Below are positions 9,751-18,895 of a DNA stretch of 64,000 bases, piece by piece (the stretch's first letter is position 1; each line of letters starts with the position of its first letter). The DNA is from an uncultured Desulfosarcina sp. (GTDB lineage: Bacteria > Desulfobacterota > Desulfobacteria > Desulfobacterales > Desulfosarcinaceae): assembly GCF_963668215.1 (NCBI RefSeq), contig NZ_OY764190.1:6014001-6078000 (forward strand). Direction: 5' to 3'. The notes under the pieces were generated by a model. That model saw only the letters and a list, made by a program, of their open reading frames with translations, had not been told where the DNA came from and did no database searches. The position numbers and the translations under genes are program-made.

Positions 9751-10869
9751 ATGGACGCCCTGCGGCCCTGGTTCGCCCTCAAGGGCGTACCAGGCGTCGG
9801 CAATCTGCTCTTCCGCCGCCTGGTGGAGCATTTTGGATCACCCGATGCCGTCCTGGCCGCAGACGAAACGGAATTGATGGCGGTCCAGGGGGTCAATGCC
9901 CGCCTGGCAGCCGCCATTCGACACTGCCGGCCTTCCGATGACATCGACCGGGAACTTAAGGCTGTGCAGCACAAAGGATACGATCTGGTCACTTTGACGG
10001 ACCGACGCTACCCCGCCTTGCTGCGCCAAATTCCGGATCCTCCGCCCGTGTTGTACATCTATGGCGAATTGCCGGACAGCCCCTTAAATATCGCGGTGGT
10101 CGGCTCCCGCAACGCCACCGGCTACGGCCTCGCCACCACCCGCCGACTCTGCCTGGATCTGGCCGCCCGGAAGGTGACCATTGTCAGCGGAATGGCCCGG
10201 GGCGTGGATACCGCGGCGCATTCCGGCGCCATTGCCGGAGGCGGGAAAACGGTCGCCGTTCTGGGCACCGGGTTGGACCGGATCTATCCCAGGGAGAACC
10301 GAAGCCTGTTTCACCGGATTGCCGAAAACGGTGCCGTCATCAGTGAACTCTCCCTGGACAGTGGTCCCGACGCCCACCATTTTCCGGCCCGCAACCGCAT
10401 CATCAGCGGTATGTGCCACGGAACCGTGGTGGTGGAGGCCACCGGACGCAGCGGCTCTCTGATCACCGCCCGACTGGCGGCCGAGCAGAACCGGGAGGTT
10501 TTCGCCGTTCCGGGCAATGTGCACTCTTTTAAAAGCGTCGGCACCCACAGCCTGATCAAACAGGGGGCCAAGCTGGCGGCCCACGCCGGGGATGTGCTGG
10601 AAGAATTCGCACACATTCGTCCGCCCGACCGGCTTATGTTTTCGCCGGCGCAGCCGAAATTGCCGGCATTGACGAATGAGGAGGCCGAGGTTATGGGTAT
10701 ACTGGAAGCCGAACCCGTTCACATCGATGACCTGGCCAGGCAGTTGGCCATGGCAGCGGGGCGGCTGTCCGGACTGCTGCTCCAGCTCGAATTGAAGGGG
10801 GCGGTGGTTCAGCACCCGGGCAAACGGTTTTCCCTGGCCCCGGGCATCGATCCAAAGCAGTTGAAATAA
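9751..10869 (+). CDS. dprA: DNA-processing protein DprA
   Basis: Cytoplasmic protein that loads RecA on single-stranded DNA during natural transformation and is widespread in non-competent species too. The 372 residues comprise an N-terminal SAM/HhH-like part (LKGVPGVGNLLFRRLV), a Rossmann core with VVGSRNATGYGL, SGMARGVDTAAHSGA and a C-terminal winged-helix DprA-WH region (PVHIDDLARQLAM). The ATG directly abuts the secF stop, and topA follows 19 nt after its stop. This dprA-topA order is common in bacteria. Confidence 0.94.
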   Translation: MDALRPWFALKGVPGVGNLLFRRLVEHFGSPDAVLAADETELMAVQGVNARLAAAIRHCRPSDDIDRELKAVQHKGYDLVTLTDRRYPALLRQIPDPPPVLYIYGELPDSPLNIAVVGSRNATGYGLATTRRLCLDLAARKVTIVSGMARGVDTAAHSGAIAGGGKTVAVLGTGLDRIYPRENRSLFHRIAENGAVISELSLDSGPDAHHFPARNRIISGMCHGTVVVEATGRSGSLITARLAAEQNREVFAVPGNVHSFKSVGTHSLIKQGAKLAAHAGDVLEEFAHIRPPDRLMFSPAQPKLPALTNEEAEVMGILEAEPVHIDDLARQLAMAAGRLSGLLLQLELKGAVVQHPGKRFSLAPGIDPKQLK

Positions 10870-10888
10870 GCGAATCAAGAGGTGTTAT

Positions 10889-13171
10889 GTGAGTAAACCA
10901 CTGGTTGTCGTGGAATCGCCCACAAAGGTCCGAACCATCAAGAAATACCTGGGCGGAGACTACAATGTCGCCGCTACGGTCGGCCACATCAAGGACCTTC
11001 CCGGCAAGGACCTGGGAATCGATATCGAAAAGGACTTCACCCCCCACTACCGGACCATCCCCGGCAAATCCAAGGTTCTCAGCCAGCTGAAGTCGGCGGC
11101 CGGCGACGCGACCGACATCTATCTGGCGCCCGACCCGGATCGGGAAGGCGAGGCCATCGCCTGGCACACGGCGGAAGTCCTGAAAAAAAAGGGGCGCCAG
11201 TTTCACCGGGTGCTGTTTCACGAACTGACCAAAAAGGCCATTCTCGAAGCCATGCAAAAAGCCCGGGACCTGGATCGCGACAAATACGAGGCCCAGCAGG
11301 CCCGCCGTATTCTGGACCGTCTGGTGGGCTATCAGATCTCGCCGCTGCTCTGGCGCAAGGTCAAGGGGGGCTTGAGCGCCGGACGGGTGCAGTCCGTGGC
11401 GGTACGCATCATCTGTGATCGGGAGCGGGCCATCCAGGCTTTCGAACCGGTGGAGTACTGGTCGATCACGGCCAACCTGAAAGGCGAAACGCCGCCGACC
11501 TTCGAAGCCAAGCTGGTGCGAAAAAACGGCGAAAAAATCGAGGTTCCCGACGAGACCGCGGCCAAGGCGATCCTGAAAGATCTGGAAAACGCCGAATTCC
11601 TGGTCGATAAAATCGTCAAGCGCACCACGCGCCGCAATCCCCAGCCGCCTTTCATCACTAGCAAGCTCCAGCAGGAGGCCATTCGCAAACTGCGCTTTTC
11701 CGCCAAAAAGACCATGATGGTCGCCCAGCAGCTCTATGAAGGCATCGACCTGGGGCCCGGCGAACCCGTGGGGTTGATCACCTACATGCGCACCGACTCC
11801 ACCCGCATTGCCGACGAGGCCGCCGAAGAAGCCTTGAGCCTGATCCGCGAACAGTTCGGGCCGTCCTATTCCCTGTCCAAACCGCGGTTTTTCAAAAACA
11901 AGAACAAGGCCCAGGACGCCCATGAGGCCATCCGCCCGACCTCGGTCTATCACACGCCGGAAAAGCTGAAACGTTACCTGTCCAGGGATCAGCTGGCCCT
12001 GTACACCATGATCTGGCAGCGCTTCGTAGCCTCCCAGATGGCCCAGGCCCTGATCGACCAGAAGACCCTCTCCATCGCCGCCGGTGCCTACACCTTCACC
12101 GCCAGCGGCTCTTCGGTGAAGTTTCCCGGGTTTCTGGCCGTCTATCAGAGCGCCGACGACGAAGCCGAAAGCAGCAAGAAGAGTCAGCCCCTGCCGGAAC
12201 TGACGGAAAAATCGCCGCTGGAACTGTTGGGCATCGATCCCAAGCAGCACTTCACCCAGCCGCCGCCACGCTTTTCCGAGGCCTCTCTGGTCAAGGAACT
12301 CGAGGAAAACGGCATTGGCCGGCCCAGCACCTACGCCGCCATCCTGTCCACCATCCGGGACAAAGGCTACGTGGACCTGGTCAACCGCTACTTCAGGCCT
12401 ACGGAACTGGGTTTCATCGTCAACGATCTGCTCGTCGACAATTTTCCGGAAATCCTGGACGTCGAGTTCACCGCCCGCCTGGAGGGCGACCTGGACCGGG
12501 TCGAGCAGGCCGAGGTGGAGGCCCTGACCATTCTCAACCGGTTTTACGGCCCATTCAGTCAAAAACTGGAAGAGGCAGGGGAACACATGCTCTCCGTCAA
12601 GGGCGTTGGCATGCCCACGGACCTGACCTGCCCCAAATGCAAAAAAAATCCCCTGCGCATCAAGATGGGCAAGAACGGCCATTTCCTGGCCTGTTCCGGA
12701 TACCCCGATTGCACTTACTCCAGCGATTACGAAAGAGACGAAAAGGGCACTATTGCACCGGTAGCACCGGTGCAGAGCGAACCCACCGACAAGGTTTGCG
12801 ACAAGTGCGGCAAGCCCATGGTGGTCAAGCGGGGCCGCTACGGCGATTTTCTGGCCTGCAGCGGCTATCCCGACTGCAAGCACACCCAGTCCTTGAACGG
12901 CGGCCCCAACGCCAAGCCCATTGGCGTGAAATGCCCCGTAAAAGGATGCGACGGCGAAATCGTGGAAAAGTCTTCCAAGCGGGGCAAGATCTTTTATGGA
13001 TGCAACCGCTATCCCAAGTGCGATTTCGCCAGTTGGGACCGCCCGGTCCCCATCCCCTGCCCGGTCTGCGGCAATTCCTATATGGTGGAAAAGACCACCA
13101 AGCGGGACGGTACCCTGCACGTCTGCCCCAACCGGGAGTGCCGGCATCGGCAGGAGCCCAGTGAACCGTGA
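10889..13171 (+). CDS. topA: DNA topoisomerase I
   Basis: Type IA topoisomerase that relaxes negative supercoils. 760 residues from a GTG start at 10889 (SKPLVVVESPTKVRTIKKYLG, TOPRIM domain; PDPDREGEAIAWH carries the metal-binding acidic residues). The catalytic Tyr lies in GLITYMRTDST at about residue 299. The C-terminus has four Cys4 zinc ribbons (CPKCKKN, CDKCGKP, CPVKGCDG, CPVCGN). It ends next to a strong 25-bp inverted repeat that could stop transcription. Confidence 0.97.
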   Translation: MSKPLVVVESPTKVRTIKKYLGGDYNVAATVGHIKDLPGKDLGIDIEKDFTPHYRTIPGKSKVLSQLKSAAGDATDIYLAPDPDREGEAIAWHTAEVLKKKGRQFHRVLFHELTKKAILEAMQKARDLDRDKYEAQQARRILDRLVGYQISPLLWRKVKGGLSAGRVQSVAVRIICDRERAIQAFEPVEYWSITANLKGETPPTFEAKLVRKNGEKIEVPDETAAKAILKDLENAEFLVDKIVKRTTRRNPQPPFITSKLQQEAIRKLRFSAKKTMMVAQQLYEGIDLGPGEPVGLITYMRTDSTRIADEAAEEALSLIREQFGPSYSLSKPRFFKNKNKAQDAHEAIRPTSVYHTPEKLKRYLSRDQLALYTMIWQRFVASQMAQALIDQKTLSIAAGAYTFTASGSSVKFPGFLAVYQSADDEAESSKKSQPLPELTEKSPLELLGIDPKQHFTQPPPRFSEASLVKELEENGIGRPSTYAAILSTIRDKGYVDLVNRYFRPTELGFIVNDLLVDNFPEILDVEFTARLEGDLDRVEQAEVEALTILNRFYGPFSQKLEEAGEHMLSVKGVGMPTDLTCPKCKKNPLRIKMGKNGHFLACSGYPDCTYSSDYERDEKGTIAPVAPVQSEPTDKVCDKCGKPMVVKRGRYGDFLACSGYPDCKHTQSLNGGPNAKPIGVKCPVKGCDGEIVEKSSKRGKIFYGCNRYPKCDFASWDRPVPIPCPVCGNSYMVEKTTKRDGTLHVCPNRECRHRQEPSEP

Positions 13172-13328
13172 TCGGTGATCCGTGAACGGTGATTTTTGAT
13201 TGTTGCCTCGTAGGGGCGGGGTTTATCCCCGCCCGATGAACCGCAATTAGGACGGGCGGGGATAAACCCCGCCCCTACAAATGCCAAACCCAACGAACCC
13301 AATAAACTCAACGAACCCAAAAAAACCA
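13160..13328. repeat. Composite intergenic repeat 1 (with 25-bp perfect inverted arms)
   Basis: It begins with GTGATCGGTGATCCGTGAACGG-like short repeats, then a perfect inverted repeat: arms 13210-13234 (GTAGGGGCGGGGTTTAT...) and 13254-13278 with a 19-nt loop, then CAACGAACCCAATAAACTCAACG tracts that run to the tex start. The three-part layout recurs at 17.2, 18.8, 32.6 and 37.8 kb. The arms could act as a terminator for topA. Confidence 0.85.
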
Positions 13329-15620
13329 ATGAACCCGACCCACATCGACACCATCGCCGCCGAAATGAACCTGGCGGCGGACCGGATCCAGGCCGTGGCC
13401 CGTCTGCTGGAAGACGGCGCCACCGTTCCCTTCATCGCCCGCTACCGCAAAGAGGCCACCGGCAGCCTGGACGAAGTGGCCGTGACGGCCATCCGCGACC
13501 GGCTTACCCAACTGGAAGAGCTGGACGGCCGGCGGGATACCATCCTCAAGTCCCTCGAGCAGCACGGACACCTGACCGACGAACTCAAGGATCGGGTGCT
13601 GGCCGCGGCCACCATGACCGAACTCGAGGACATCTACCTGCCCTACCGGCCTAAACGGCGCACCAAAGCAACCATCGCCCGCGAAAAAGGTTTGGAACCG
13701 CTGGCCCTGGCAATCCTGGCCCAGGAAGGGGCCGATCCCCAAACCCTGGCCGCCGACTATGTGGATCCGGAGAAATCGGTGGAAACCGTGGAAGACGCCT
13801 TGGCCGGCGCCCGGGACATCATTGCCGAAACCATCAACGAAGACGGCGAAACCCGCTCGCGGGTTCGCGATCTTTTCTTCGAGAAGGGTGTCATCCACAG
13901 CCGGGTTATCGAGGGCAAAGAGGTGGAAGGCGCCAAGTTCAAGGACTATTTCGAGTGGGAAGAGGCCGTGGCCACGGCGCCCTCCCATCGCATCCTGGCC
14001 ATGCGCCGCGGTGAAAAAGAGGAAATCCTCAGCCTGACCATTGCCCCGCCGGCAGAGCAGGCCATCACCATTTGCGAAGACCGCTTCGTTACCGGCGACG
14101 GCCCCGATGCCGAGCAGGTGCGCCTGGCTGCCCAGGATGCCTACAAGCGCCTGTTGTCCCGCTCCATGGAAACCGAGGTCCGCGTCGGCCTCAAGGAGCG
14201 CGCCGATGCGGAGGCCATCCGCGTCTTTTCCGAAAACCTGCGGCAGTTGCTGCTGGCCTCACCGCTGGGCGCCAAAAGGGTAATGGGCCTCGATCCGGGC
14301 TTTCGCACCGGATGCAAGCTGGTCTGCCTGGACCGCCAGGGCAAGCTGCTGCACAACGACACCATCTATCCCCATGGCTCCGAAAAGCAGGCCGACGCCG
14401 CCAGGCAAACCGTGGCCACCCTGTGCAAAAAGTTCGCCATCGAAGCGGTGGCGGTGGGCAACGGAACCGCCGGGCGGGAAACCCAGGCCTTTGTCAAAGA
14501 GGCCCTGGCTGATGACCGATCGATTTCGGTAATCATGGTCAACGAAAGCGGCGCATCGGTGTACTCGGCCTCGGAAACCGCCCGTCAGGAATTTCCCGAC
14601 CATGACCTCACCGTGCGCGGTTCCGTCTCCATCGGCCGGCGTCTGATGGATCCTTTGTCGGAACTGGTCAAAATCGACCCCAAATCCATCGGGGTGGGCC
14701 AGTATCAGCACGATGTCGATCAACTGGCCCTTAAAGGGGCCCTGGACGATGTGGTGGTCAGCTGCGTCAACGGCGTCGGGGTGGAAGTCAACCGGGCCAG
14801 CGTCCAGTTGCTCACCTATGTCTCCGGTTTAGGACCGCAATTGGCCAAAAACATCGTCGCCTACCGCGACGATAACGGCGCCTTCGGCAGCCGCGATGCA
14901 TTGAAAAGCGTTAAACGGCTGGGGCCCAAGGCCTATGAGCAATGCGCCGGATTCCTGCGCATCAAGGATGGCGAAAACCCCCTGGATGCCAGCGCCGTTC
15001 ACCCGGAAAGCTACGCGGTGGTGCAGGCCATGGCCAAGGACCTGGATTGCAGTGTCTCCGATCTGATGACCGACGCCGCACTGCGCAGCAAGATCGACCT
15101 TACGCGCTACGTTTCCGATGCCATCGGCCTGCCGACCCTCACGGACATCCTGGAGGAACTGGCCAAGCCCGGAAGGGATCCCCGCGAACCGTTCGAGCAT
15201 TTTTCCTTTGACGAAAACGTGTCCACCATCCAGGATCTGCAGCCGGGCATGAAGCTTCCCGGCATCGTCACCAACGTCACCAATTTCGGAGCCTTTGTGG
15301 ATGTGGGCGTCCATCAGGACGGGCTGGTACACATCAGCCAGTTGTGCGACCGCTTCGTAAAAACGCCTTCCGATGTGGTCAGTGTGCAGCAGAAAGTCAG
15401 CGTTACGGTAATGGAGGTGGATCTGGCCCGCAACCGGATCTCCCTGTCCATGCGCAGCGATCCGAGCAAAAAGCCCCAGCCGAAGGCCAAAGCCGAGGCT
15501 CCCCGGAAAAAGAAACCGGCGGCAGGCCCTAAAAAACCGCCTCGGGCAGCAAAACCGGCCGAGCCCCAACCCTTCAACAACCCCTTTGCCGACGCTTTCC
15601 GAAAAGCGTCCAAACGATAG
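13329..15620 (+). CDS. tex: Tex family transcription accessory / RNA-binding protein
   Basis: Tex-type nucleic-acid binding protein of the Spt6 family, 763 residues. Visible are the Tex N-terminal helical domain (LLEDGATVPFIARYRKEATG), a YqgF-like RNase H fold (VMGLDPGFRTGCKLVCLD), helix-hairpin-helix repeats (NIVAYRDDNGAFGSRDALKSVK) and a C-terminal S1 domain (GIVTNVTNFGAFVDVGVHQ) with a Lys/Pro/Ala tail. I start at 13329; an earlier in-frame ATG at 13281 would add 16 Asn/Pro-rich residues encoded only by the neighbouring repeat. No clear ribosome site precedes either. Confidence 0.93.
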   Translation: MNPTHIDTIAAEMNLAADRIQAVARLLEDGATVPFIARYRKEATGSLDEVAVTAIRDRLTQLEELDGRRDTILKSLEQHGHLTDELKDRVLAAATMTELEDIYLPYRPKRRTKATIAREKGLEPLALAILAQEGADPQTLAADYVDPEKSVETVEDALAGARDIIAETINEDGETRSRVRDLFFEKGVIHSRVIEGKEVEGAKFKDYFEWEEAVATAPSHRILAMRRGEKEEILSLTIAPPAEQAITICEDRFVTGDGPDAEQVRLAAQDAYKRLLSRSMETEVRVGLKERADAEAIRVFSENLRQLLLASPLGAKRVMGLDPGFRTGCKLVCLDRQGKLLHNDTIYPHGSEKQADAARQTVATLCKKFAIEAVAVGNGTAGRETQAFVKEALADDRSISVIMVNESGASVYSASETARQEFPDHDLTVRGSVSIGRRLMDPLSELVKIDPKSIGVGQYQHDVDQLALKGALDDVVVSCVNGVGVEVNRASVQLLTYVSGLGPQLAKNIVAYRDDNGAFGSRDALKSVKRLGPKAYEQCAGFLRIKDGENPLDASAVHPESYAVVQAMAKDLDCSVSDLMTDAALRSKIDLTRYVSDAIGLPTLTDILEELAKPGRDPREPFEHFSFDENVSTIQDLQPGMKLPGIVTNVTNFGAFVDVGVHQDGLVHISQLCDRFVKTPSDVVSVQQKVSVTVMEVDLARNRISLSMRSDPSKKPQPKAKAEAPRKKKPAAGPKKPPRAAKPAEPQPFNNPFADAFRKASKR

Positions 15621-15628
15621 GAACCGCG

Positions 15629-16084
15629 ATGATCGCCGTGGTCCAGCGGGTGAAGGCGAGCCGGGTGCTTGTCGATGGAAAGACCGTGGGCGCCATCGGT
15701 CCCGGCCTGAACGTTCTGCTGGGCGTTGCCGATGGTGACGATCCTGCCGACGCCGAATACCTGGCCACCAAAATCGCCAACCTGAGAATTTTCGAGGACG
15801 AGGGCGGCAAGATGAACCGCTCGCTGATCGATACCGGCGGGCAGATGATCGTGGTCTCCCAGTTCACCCTGCTGGGAGACTGCCGAAAAGGCCGACGCCC
15901 CTCCTTTGTAAACGCCGCCGAGCCGCAAACGGCCCGGCAACTCTACCGCCACTTTATCGATGCCGTCAAAAAACTGGGCATCGACACCCAAAAGGGGCGC
16001 TTCGGCGCCATGATGCAGGTGGAGATCGTCAACGACGGGCCGGTGACCCTGCTGGTTCACAGCCCGCTATCGACCACTTCGTAA
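15629..16084 (+). CDS. dtd: D-aminoacyl-tRNA deacylase
   Basis: Hydrolyses D-amino acids wrongly attached to tRNA. 151 residues of typical DTD length, starting MIAVVQRVKASRVLVDG, with the active-site motif SQFTLLGD and the second motif NDGPVTLLVHSP (GPxT replacing GPVT-type cross-subunit loop). It starts 8 nt after tex, so the two are likely co-transcribed. Confidence 0.96.
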   Translation: MIAVVQRVKASRVLVDGKTVGAIGPGLNVLLGVADGDDPADAEYLATKIANLRIFEDEGGKMNRSLIDTGGQMIVVSQFTLLGDCRKGRRPSFVNAAEPQTARQLYRHFIDAVKKLGIDTQKGRFGAMMQVEIVNDGPVTLLVHSPLSTTS

Positions 16085-16257
16085 CAATCCCGATATCTGC
16101 GTTGCGTTTCAATCTGCATAAAAAGTCTATCCCGTCTTAAAGTTCTACCCCGTTTGTCCGATACATCAAGCAATAGGCAACAATGCCCGAACCTTAGATC
16201 GTGCCCTTCCGGATCAGGAAAATTGCCATTTACCGATGGGCACGGATAGACACAACA

Positions 16258-17211
16258 ATGCCTCTTTCAAACGCGTCCACACAACCCGGCGCCCCCGGCA
16301 AGATGATTGCCGTGGGAGGCGCCAAAGGCGGAATCGGAAAAAGTCTTTTCGTTTCCAATCTCGGCGTTTTTCTGGCCCAACTGGGCAAGAAAGTCGTCGT
16401 TGTGGACCTGGACCTGGGAGGCGCCAATCTGCATCTTTACATGGGCGTCTGGGGACTGACCCATCGCATCGACGATTTTCTCACCAAGAAGATGCCGTCC
16501 ATTACCGACATCATGACACCGACCAAATACGGCCCCATCCTGATCGGCGGGGGCGGGGGCAAACTGGGGTCGGCCAACATCCCCTTCGCCCGCAAGTTGA
16601 AGCTGCTGCGTGCCCTGAAAACCATCGATGCGGACTATGTGATCCTGGATCTGGGCGGAGACACCACCTACAACATCCTGGATTTCTTCCTGTCCGCGGA
16701 CCAGGGGTTCGTGCTGACCACCTGTGAACCGGCATCCTACCTGGACGCGTACGGTTTCATCAAAATGGCCCTGCATCGCCGCCTTACCCGCCTGTTCGGC
16801 GCCGAATCGGACTACCACAAGTTCAAGGATCATGAGGTCGAACAGCTGATCCGCGAATTCATCTTCTCCAACGCGTCCAGCAACGGTAGCCAGATGGGCC
16901 ATCTGGTCGAACGCCTGGCCGAATCTGCTCCGACCCATCATGGTCTGGTCAAGGATCTGCTGGACAATTTCCGTCCCGGAACGGTGGTCACCATGGTCAG
17001 GGAAAAGGATGAAGTCAAGGAACTGGTGGCACGCCTGGACAAGGTTTCGCAAAAGATGCTCTCCATCCGCCTGAACCACTTCGGCGGCGTTCCTTATACG
17101 GATGGAATCCAGAAGAGTGCCAGGGATCTGGTTCCCCACGTGGCCAAATCGCCCGACGGCGATTTTGCCAAGGCCCTGCGCCGGATCGTGCTGCGCATGG
17201 AGATGGCGTGA
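16258..17211 (+). CDS. MinD/ParA-superfamily P-loop ATPase (FlhG-like)
   Basis: Cytoplasmic ATPase of the MinD/Mrp/FlhG group, 317 residues. A deviant Walker A is present (GGAKGGIGKSLFVSNLG), followed by VVVDLDLGGANLHLYMG (switch I) and DYVILDLGGDT (Walker B). No C-terminal amphipathic membrane helix of MinD type is obvious. No flagellar, pilus or minC/minE genes are nearby, so the target is not shown by context. A GTG at 16201 could give 19 more residues, but homology begins near the chosen ATG. Confidence 0.8.
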   Translation: MPLSNASTQPGAPGKMIAVGGAKGGIGKSLFVSNLGVFLAQLGKKVVVVDLDLGGANLHLYMGVWGLTHRIDDFLTKKMPSITDIMTPTKYGPILIGGGGGKLGSANIPFARKLKLLRALKTIDADYVILDLGGDTTYNILDFFLSADQGFVLTTCEPASYLDAYGFIKMALHRRLTRLFGAESDYHKFKDHEVEQLIREFIFSNASSNGSQMGHLVERLAESAPTHHGLVKDLLDNFRPGTVVTMVREKDEVKELVARLDKVSQKMLSIRLNHFGGVPYTDGIQKSARDLVPHVAKSPDGDFAKALRRIVLRMEMA

Positions 17212-17213
17212 GA

Positions 17214-17330
17214 ATGGTTTGTTGGGTTTGTTGAGTTATCTGATGGTAGGGGAGACCGGCCGGTCGCCCCTACATTCACCGTTCACTGATCACGGTTCAC
17301 GGTTCACCATTCACCGATCACCGTCCTTAT
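17214..17330. repeat. Composite intergenic repeat 2
   Basis: GGTTTGTTGGGTTTGTTGAG tract, then a 28-nt near-perfect palindrome at 17246-17273 (GTAGGGGAGACCGG / CCGGTCGCCCCTAC, one mismatch), then TTCACTGATCACGGTTCACGG-like short repeats. It fills the gap between the convergent MinD-like and manC genes and may work as a two-way terminator. Confidence 0.85.
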
Positions 17331-18768
17331 GCCGCCCGTAAATATCCTCCAAGCGCGTGATGTCGTCCTCGCCGATATACCCGCCCGTCTGCACCTCGAT
17401 CAGCTCCAGGGGTATCTTTCCCGGGTTCTCCAGCCGGTGGGCGACGCCGGCGGAGATGTACGTGGAACTGTCCTCCTTGAGGACGAACTGCTCGTCGGCC
17501 CGGGTGACCAATGCGGAGCCGCGCACCACGATCCAGTGCTCGGAGCGGTTGAAATGCTTCTGGAGGGAGAGTTCGCCGCCGGGATTGACCGTGATCCGGT
17601 TCACCTGGAACCGGGCGCCGGTTACCAGCAGATCCACCGTGCCCCAGGGCCGATAGGACCGCTTGTGGGAGCGGGTCTCCTCACGCTGCTGGGCCTTGAG
17701 ACGATCCACCAGCCCTTTGACATCCTGGACCCGATCCCTGGGGGAAATCATCACCGCATCCGAAGTCTCGACGACGATGTGGTCTTTCAACCCCACAGCC
17801 GCCAGCAGGCGGTCTTCGGCGTGCAGGTAGGAGTCTTCCACGTCATGCAGGACCACATCCCCTTTGACCACGTTGTTCATGCCGTCCTTTTCACCGACCT
17901 GCCATAAGGCCTCCCAGGAACCTAGGTCGTTCCAGCCGGCTTCCAGGGGAATCATGGCCCCGCGATCGGTTTTTTCCATGACCGCATAGTCGATGGAATT
18001 GCCGGGGCAGGAAGAAAAGGTCTTTTTGTCCAGCCGGAAAAAGTCCAGGTCGGCGGTTCCCCGTTCCACGGCCCGGCGGCAGGCGGCGACAATGTCGGGC
18101 GCAAAGGTTTCCAGGGCCTGGAGCACCGTTGAGGCCCTGAACAGGAACATCCCGCTGTTCCAGCAATAGGCTTTTGTAGCCACATAGCTTTTAGCCGTTT
18201 CCAGGTCCGGTTTTTCCACGAAGGCGGCTATGGTCACCGCCGCACCGCCGCCTTTGCTTTGCTCCAGCGGCTCGCCCATTTTAATGTAGCCGTACCCGGT
18301 TTCGGGACTCTGAGGGACGATTCCGAAGGTGATCAGCCGGCCATCCAGGGCATGCTTAACGCCCTCCTGGACGACCTGCCTGAAATTTTCGGGGATCTGG
18401 ACGTGGTGGTCGGCGGGCAGGATCAACAACACCGGATCGGCACCGTTTTCCATGGCCAGCATGGCTGCCACGGCCAGGGCCGGGGCCGTGTTTCTGCCCA
18501 CCGGCTCCAGAATGATGGCATGGGGCTCGATTTCGATCTGGCGAAGCTGCTCGGCTACCATAAAACGATACTCGTCGTTGCAAATCACCATGGGACGGCC
18601 GACATCCGCCAGGCCGTCCAGCCGCAGAATCGTATTTTGCAGCATGGTGTGACGATCCACAAGCCGGATGAGCTGCTTGGGGTACAGAGCACGAGACAAT
18701 GGCCAGAGTCGGGTGCCGCTGCCGCCGGCGAGAATGACGGGAAGAATTGTTGAGTTTGTTGAGTTCAT
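17311..18768 (-). CDS. manC: Mannose-1-phosphate guanylyltransferase / mannose-6-phosphate isomerase
   Basis: Bifunctional enzyme of the AlgA/ManC type that makes GDP-mannose for polysaccharides. 485 residues: nucleotidyltransferase with PVILAGGSGTRLWPLSRALYPKQ near the start and FVEKPDLETA, then a C-terminal cupin (SLQKHFNRSEHWIVVRGSALV). The first residues, MNSTNST, are written by the repeat tract that precedes the gene. The nearest neighbours are unrelated, so the polysaccharide it serves is unknown. Confidence 0.94.
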   Translation of the reverse strand: MNSTNSTILPVILAGGSGTRLWPLSRALYPKQLIRLVDRHTMLQNTILRLDGLADVGRPMVICNDEYRFMVAEQLRQIEIEPHAIILEPVGRNTAPALAVAAMLAMENGADPVLLILPADHHVQIPENFRQVVQEGVKHALDGRLITFGIVPQSPETGYGYIKMGEPLEQSKGGGAAVTIAAFVEKPDLETAKSYVATKAYCWNSGMFLFRASTVLQALETFAPDIVAACRRAVERGTADLDFFRLDKKTFSSCPGNSIDYAVMEKTDRGAMIPLEAGWNDLGSWEALWQVGEKDGMNNVVKGDVVLHDVEDSYLHAEDRLLAAVGLKDHIVVETSDAVMISPRDRVQDVKGLVDRLKAQQREETRSHKRSYRPWGTVDLLVTGARFQVNRITVNPGGELSLQKHFNRSEHWIVVRGSALVTRADEQFVLKEDSSTYISAGVAHRLENPGKIPLELIEVQTGGYIGEDDITRLEDIYGRHKDGDR

Positions 18769-18895
18769 TGGGTTTGTTGGGTTTGTTGGGTTTGAACATC
18801 TATCGAGATTGATTTTCCTCTGGCCTAAACACCTACAGCCTGCAGCCTAATCTCCTACCAGTTCACCATTCACTGTTCACCGATCACTGACCACC
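18735..18895. repeat. Composite intergenic repeat 3 (no central palindrome)
   Basis: TTGTTGAGTTTGTTGAGTTCATTGGG-type tract at 18740-18792 overlapping the manC start, and AGTTCACCATTCACTGTTC-type repeats at 18858-18892 at the cinA end. The GTAGGGG palindrome found in the other copies is missing between them. Confidence 0.7.

Noticed and set aside
10691..13147. 818-codon minus-strand frame
   Set aside because: Antisense to topA and dprA, no recognisable domain.
13281..13328. 16-residue N-terminal extension of Tex
   Set aside because: Encoded only by the Asn/Pro repeat tract and not expected from the family; the downstream ATG is preferred, though not proven.
13160..13328. Possible CRISPR array
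   Set aside because: Repeats are inverted and degenerate, with no regular spacers and no cas genes.
16085..16257. Possible small RNA in the dtd to MinD-like gap
   Set aside because: No stable hairpin, T run or known RNA signature.
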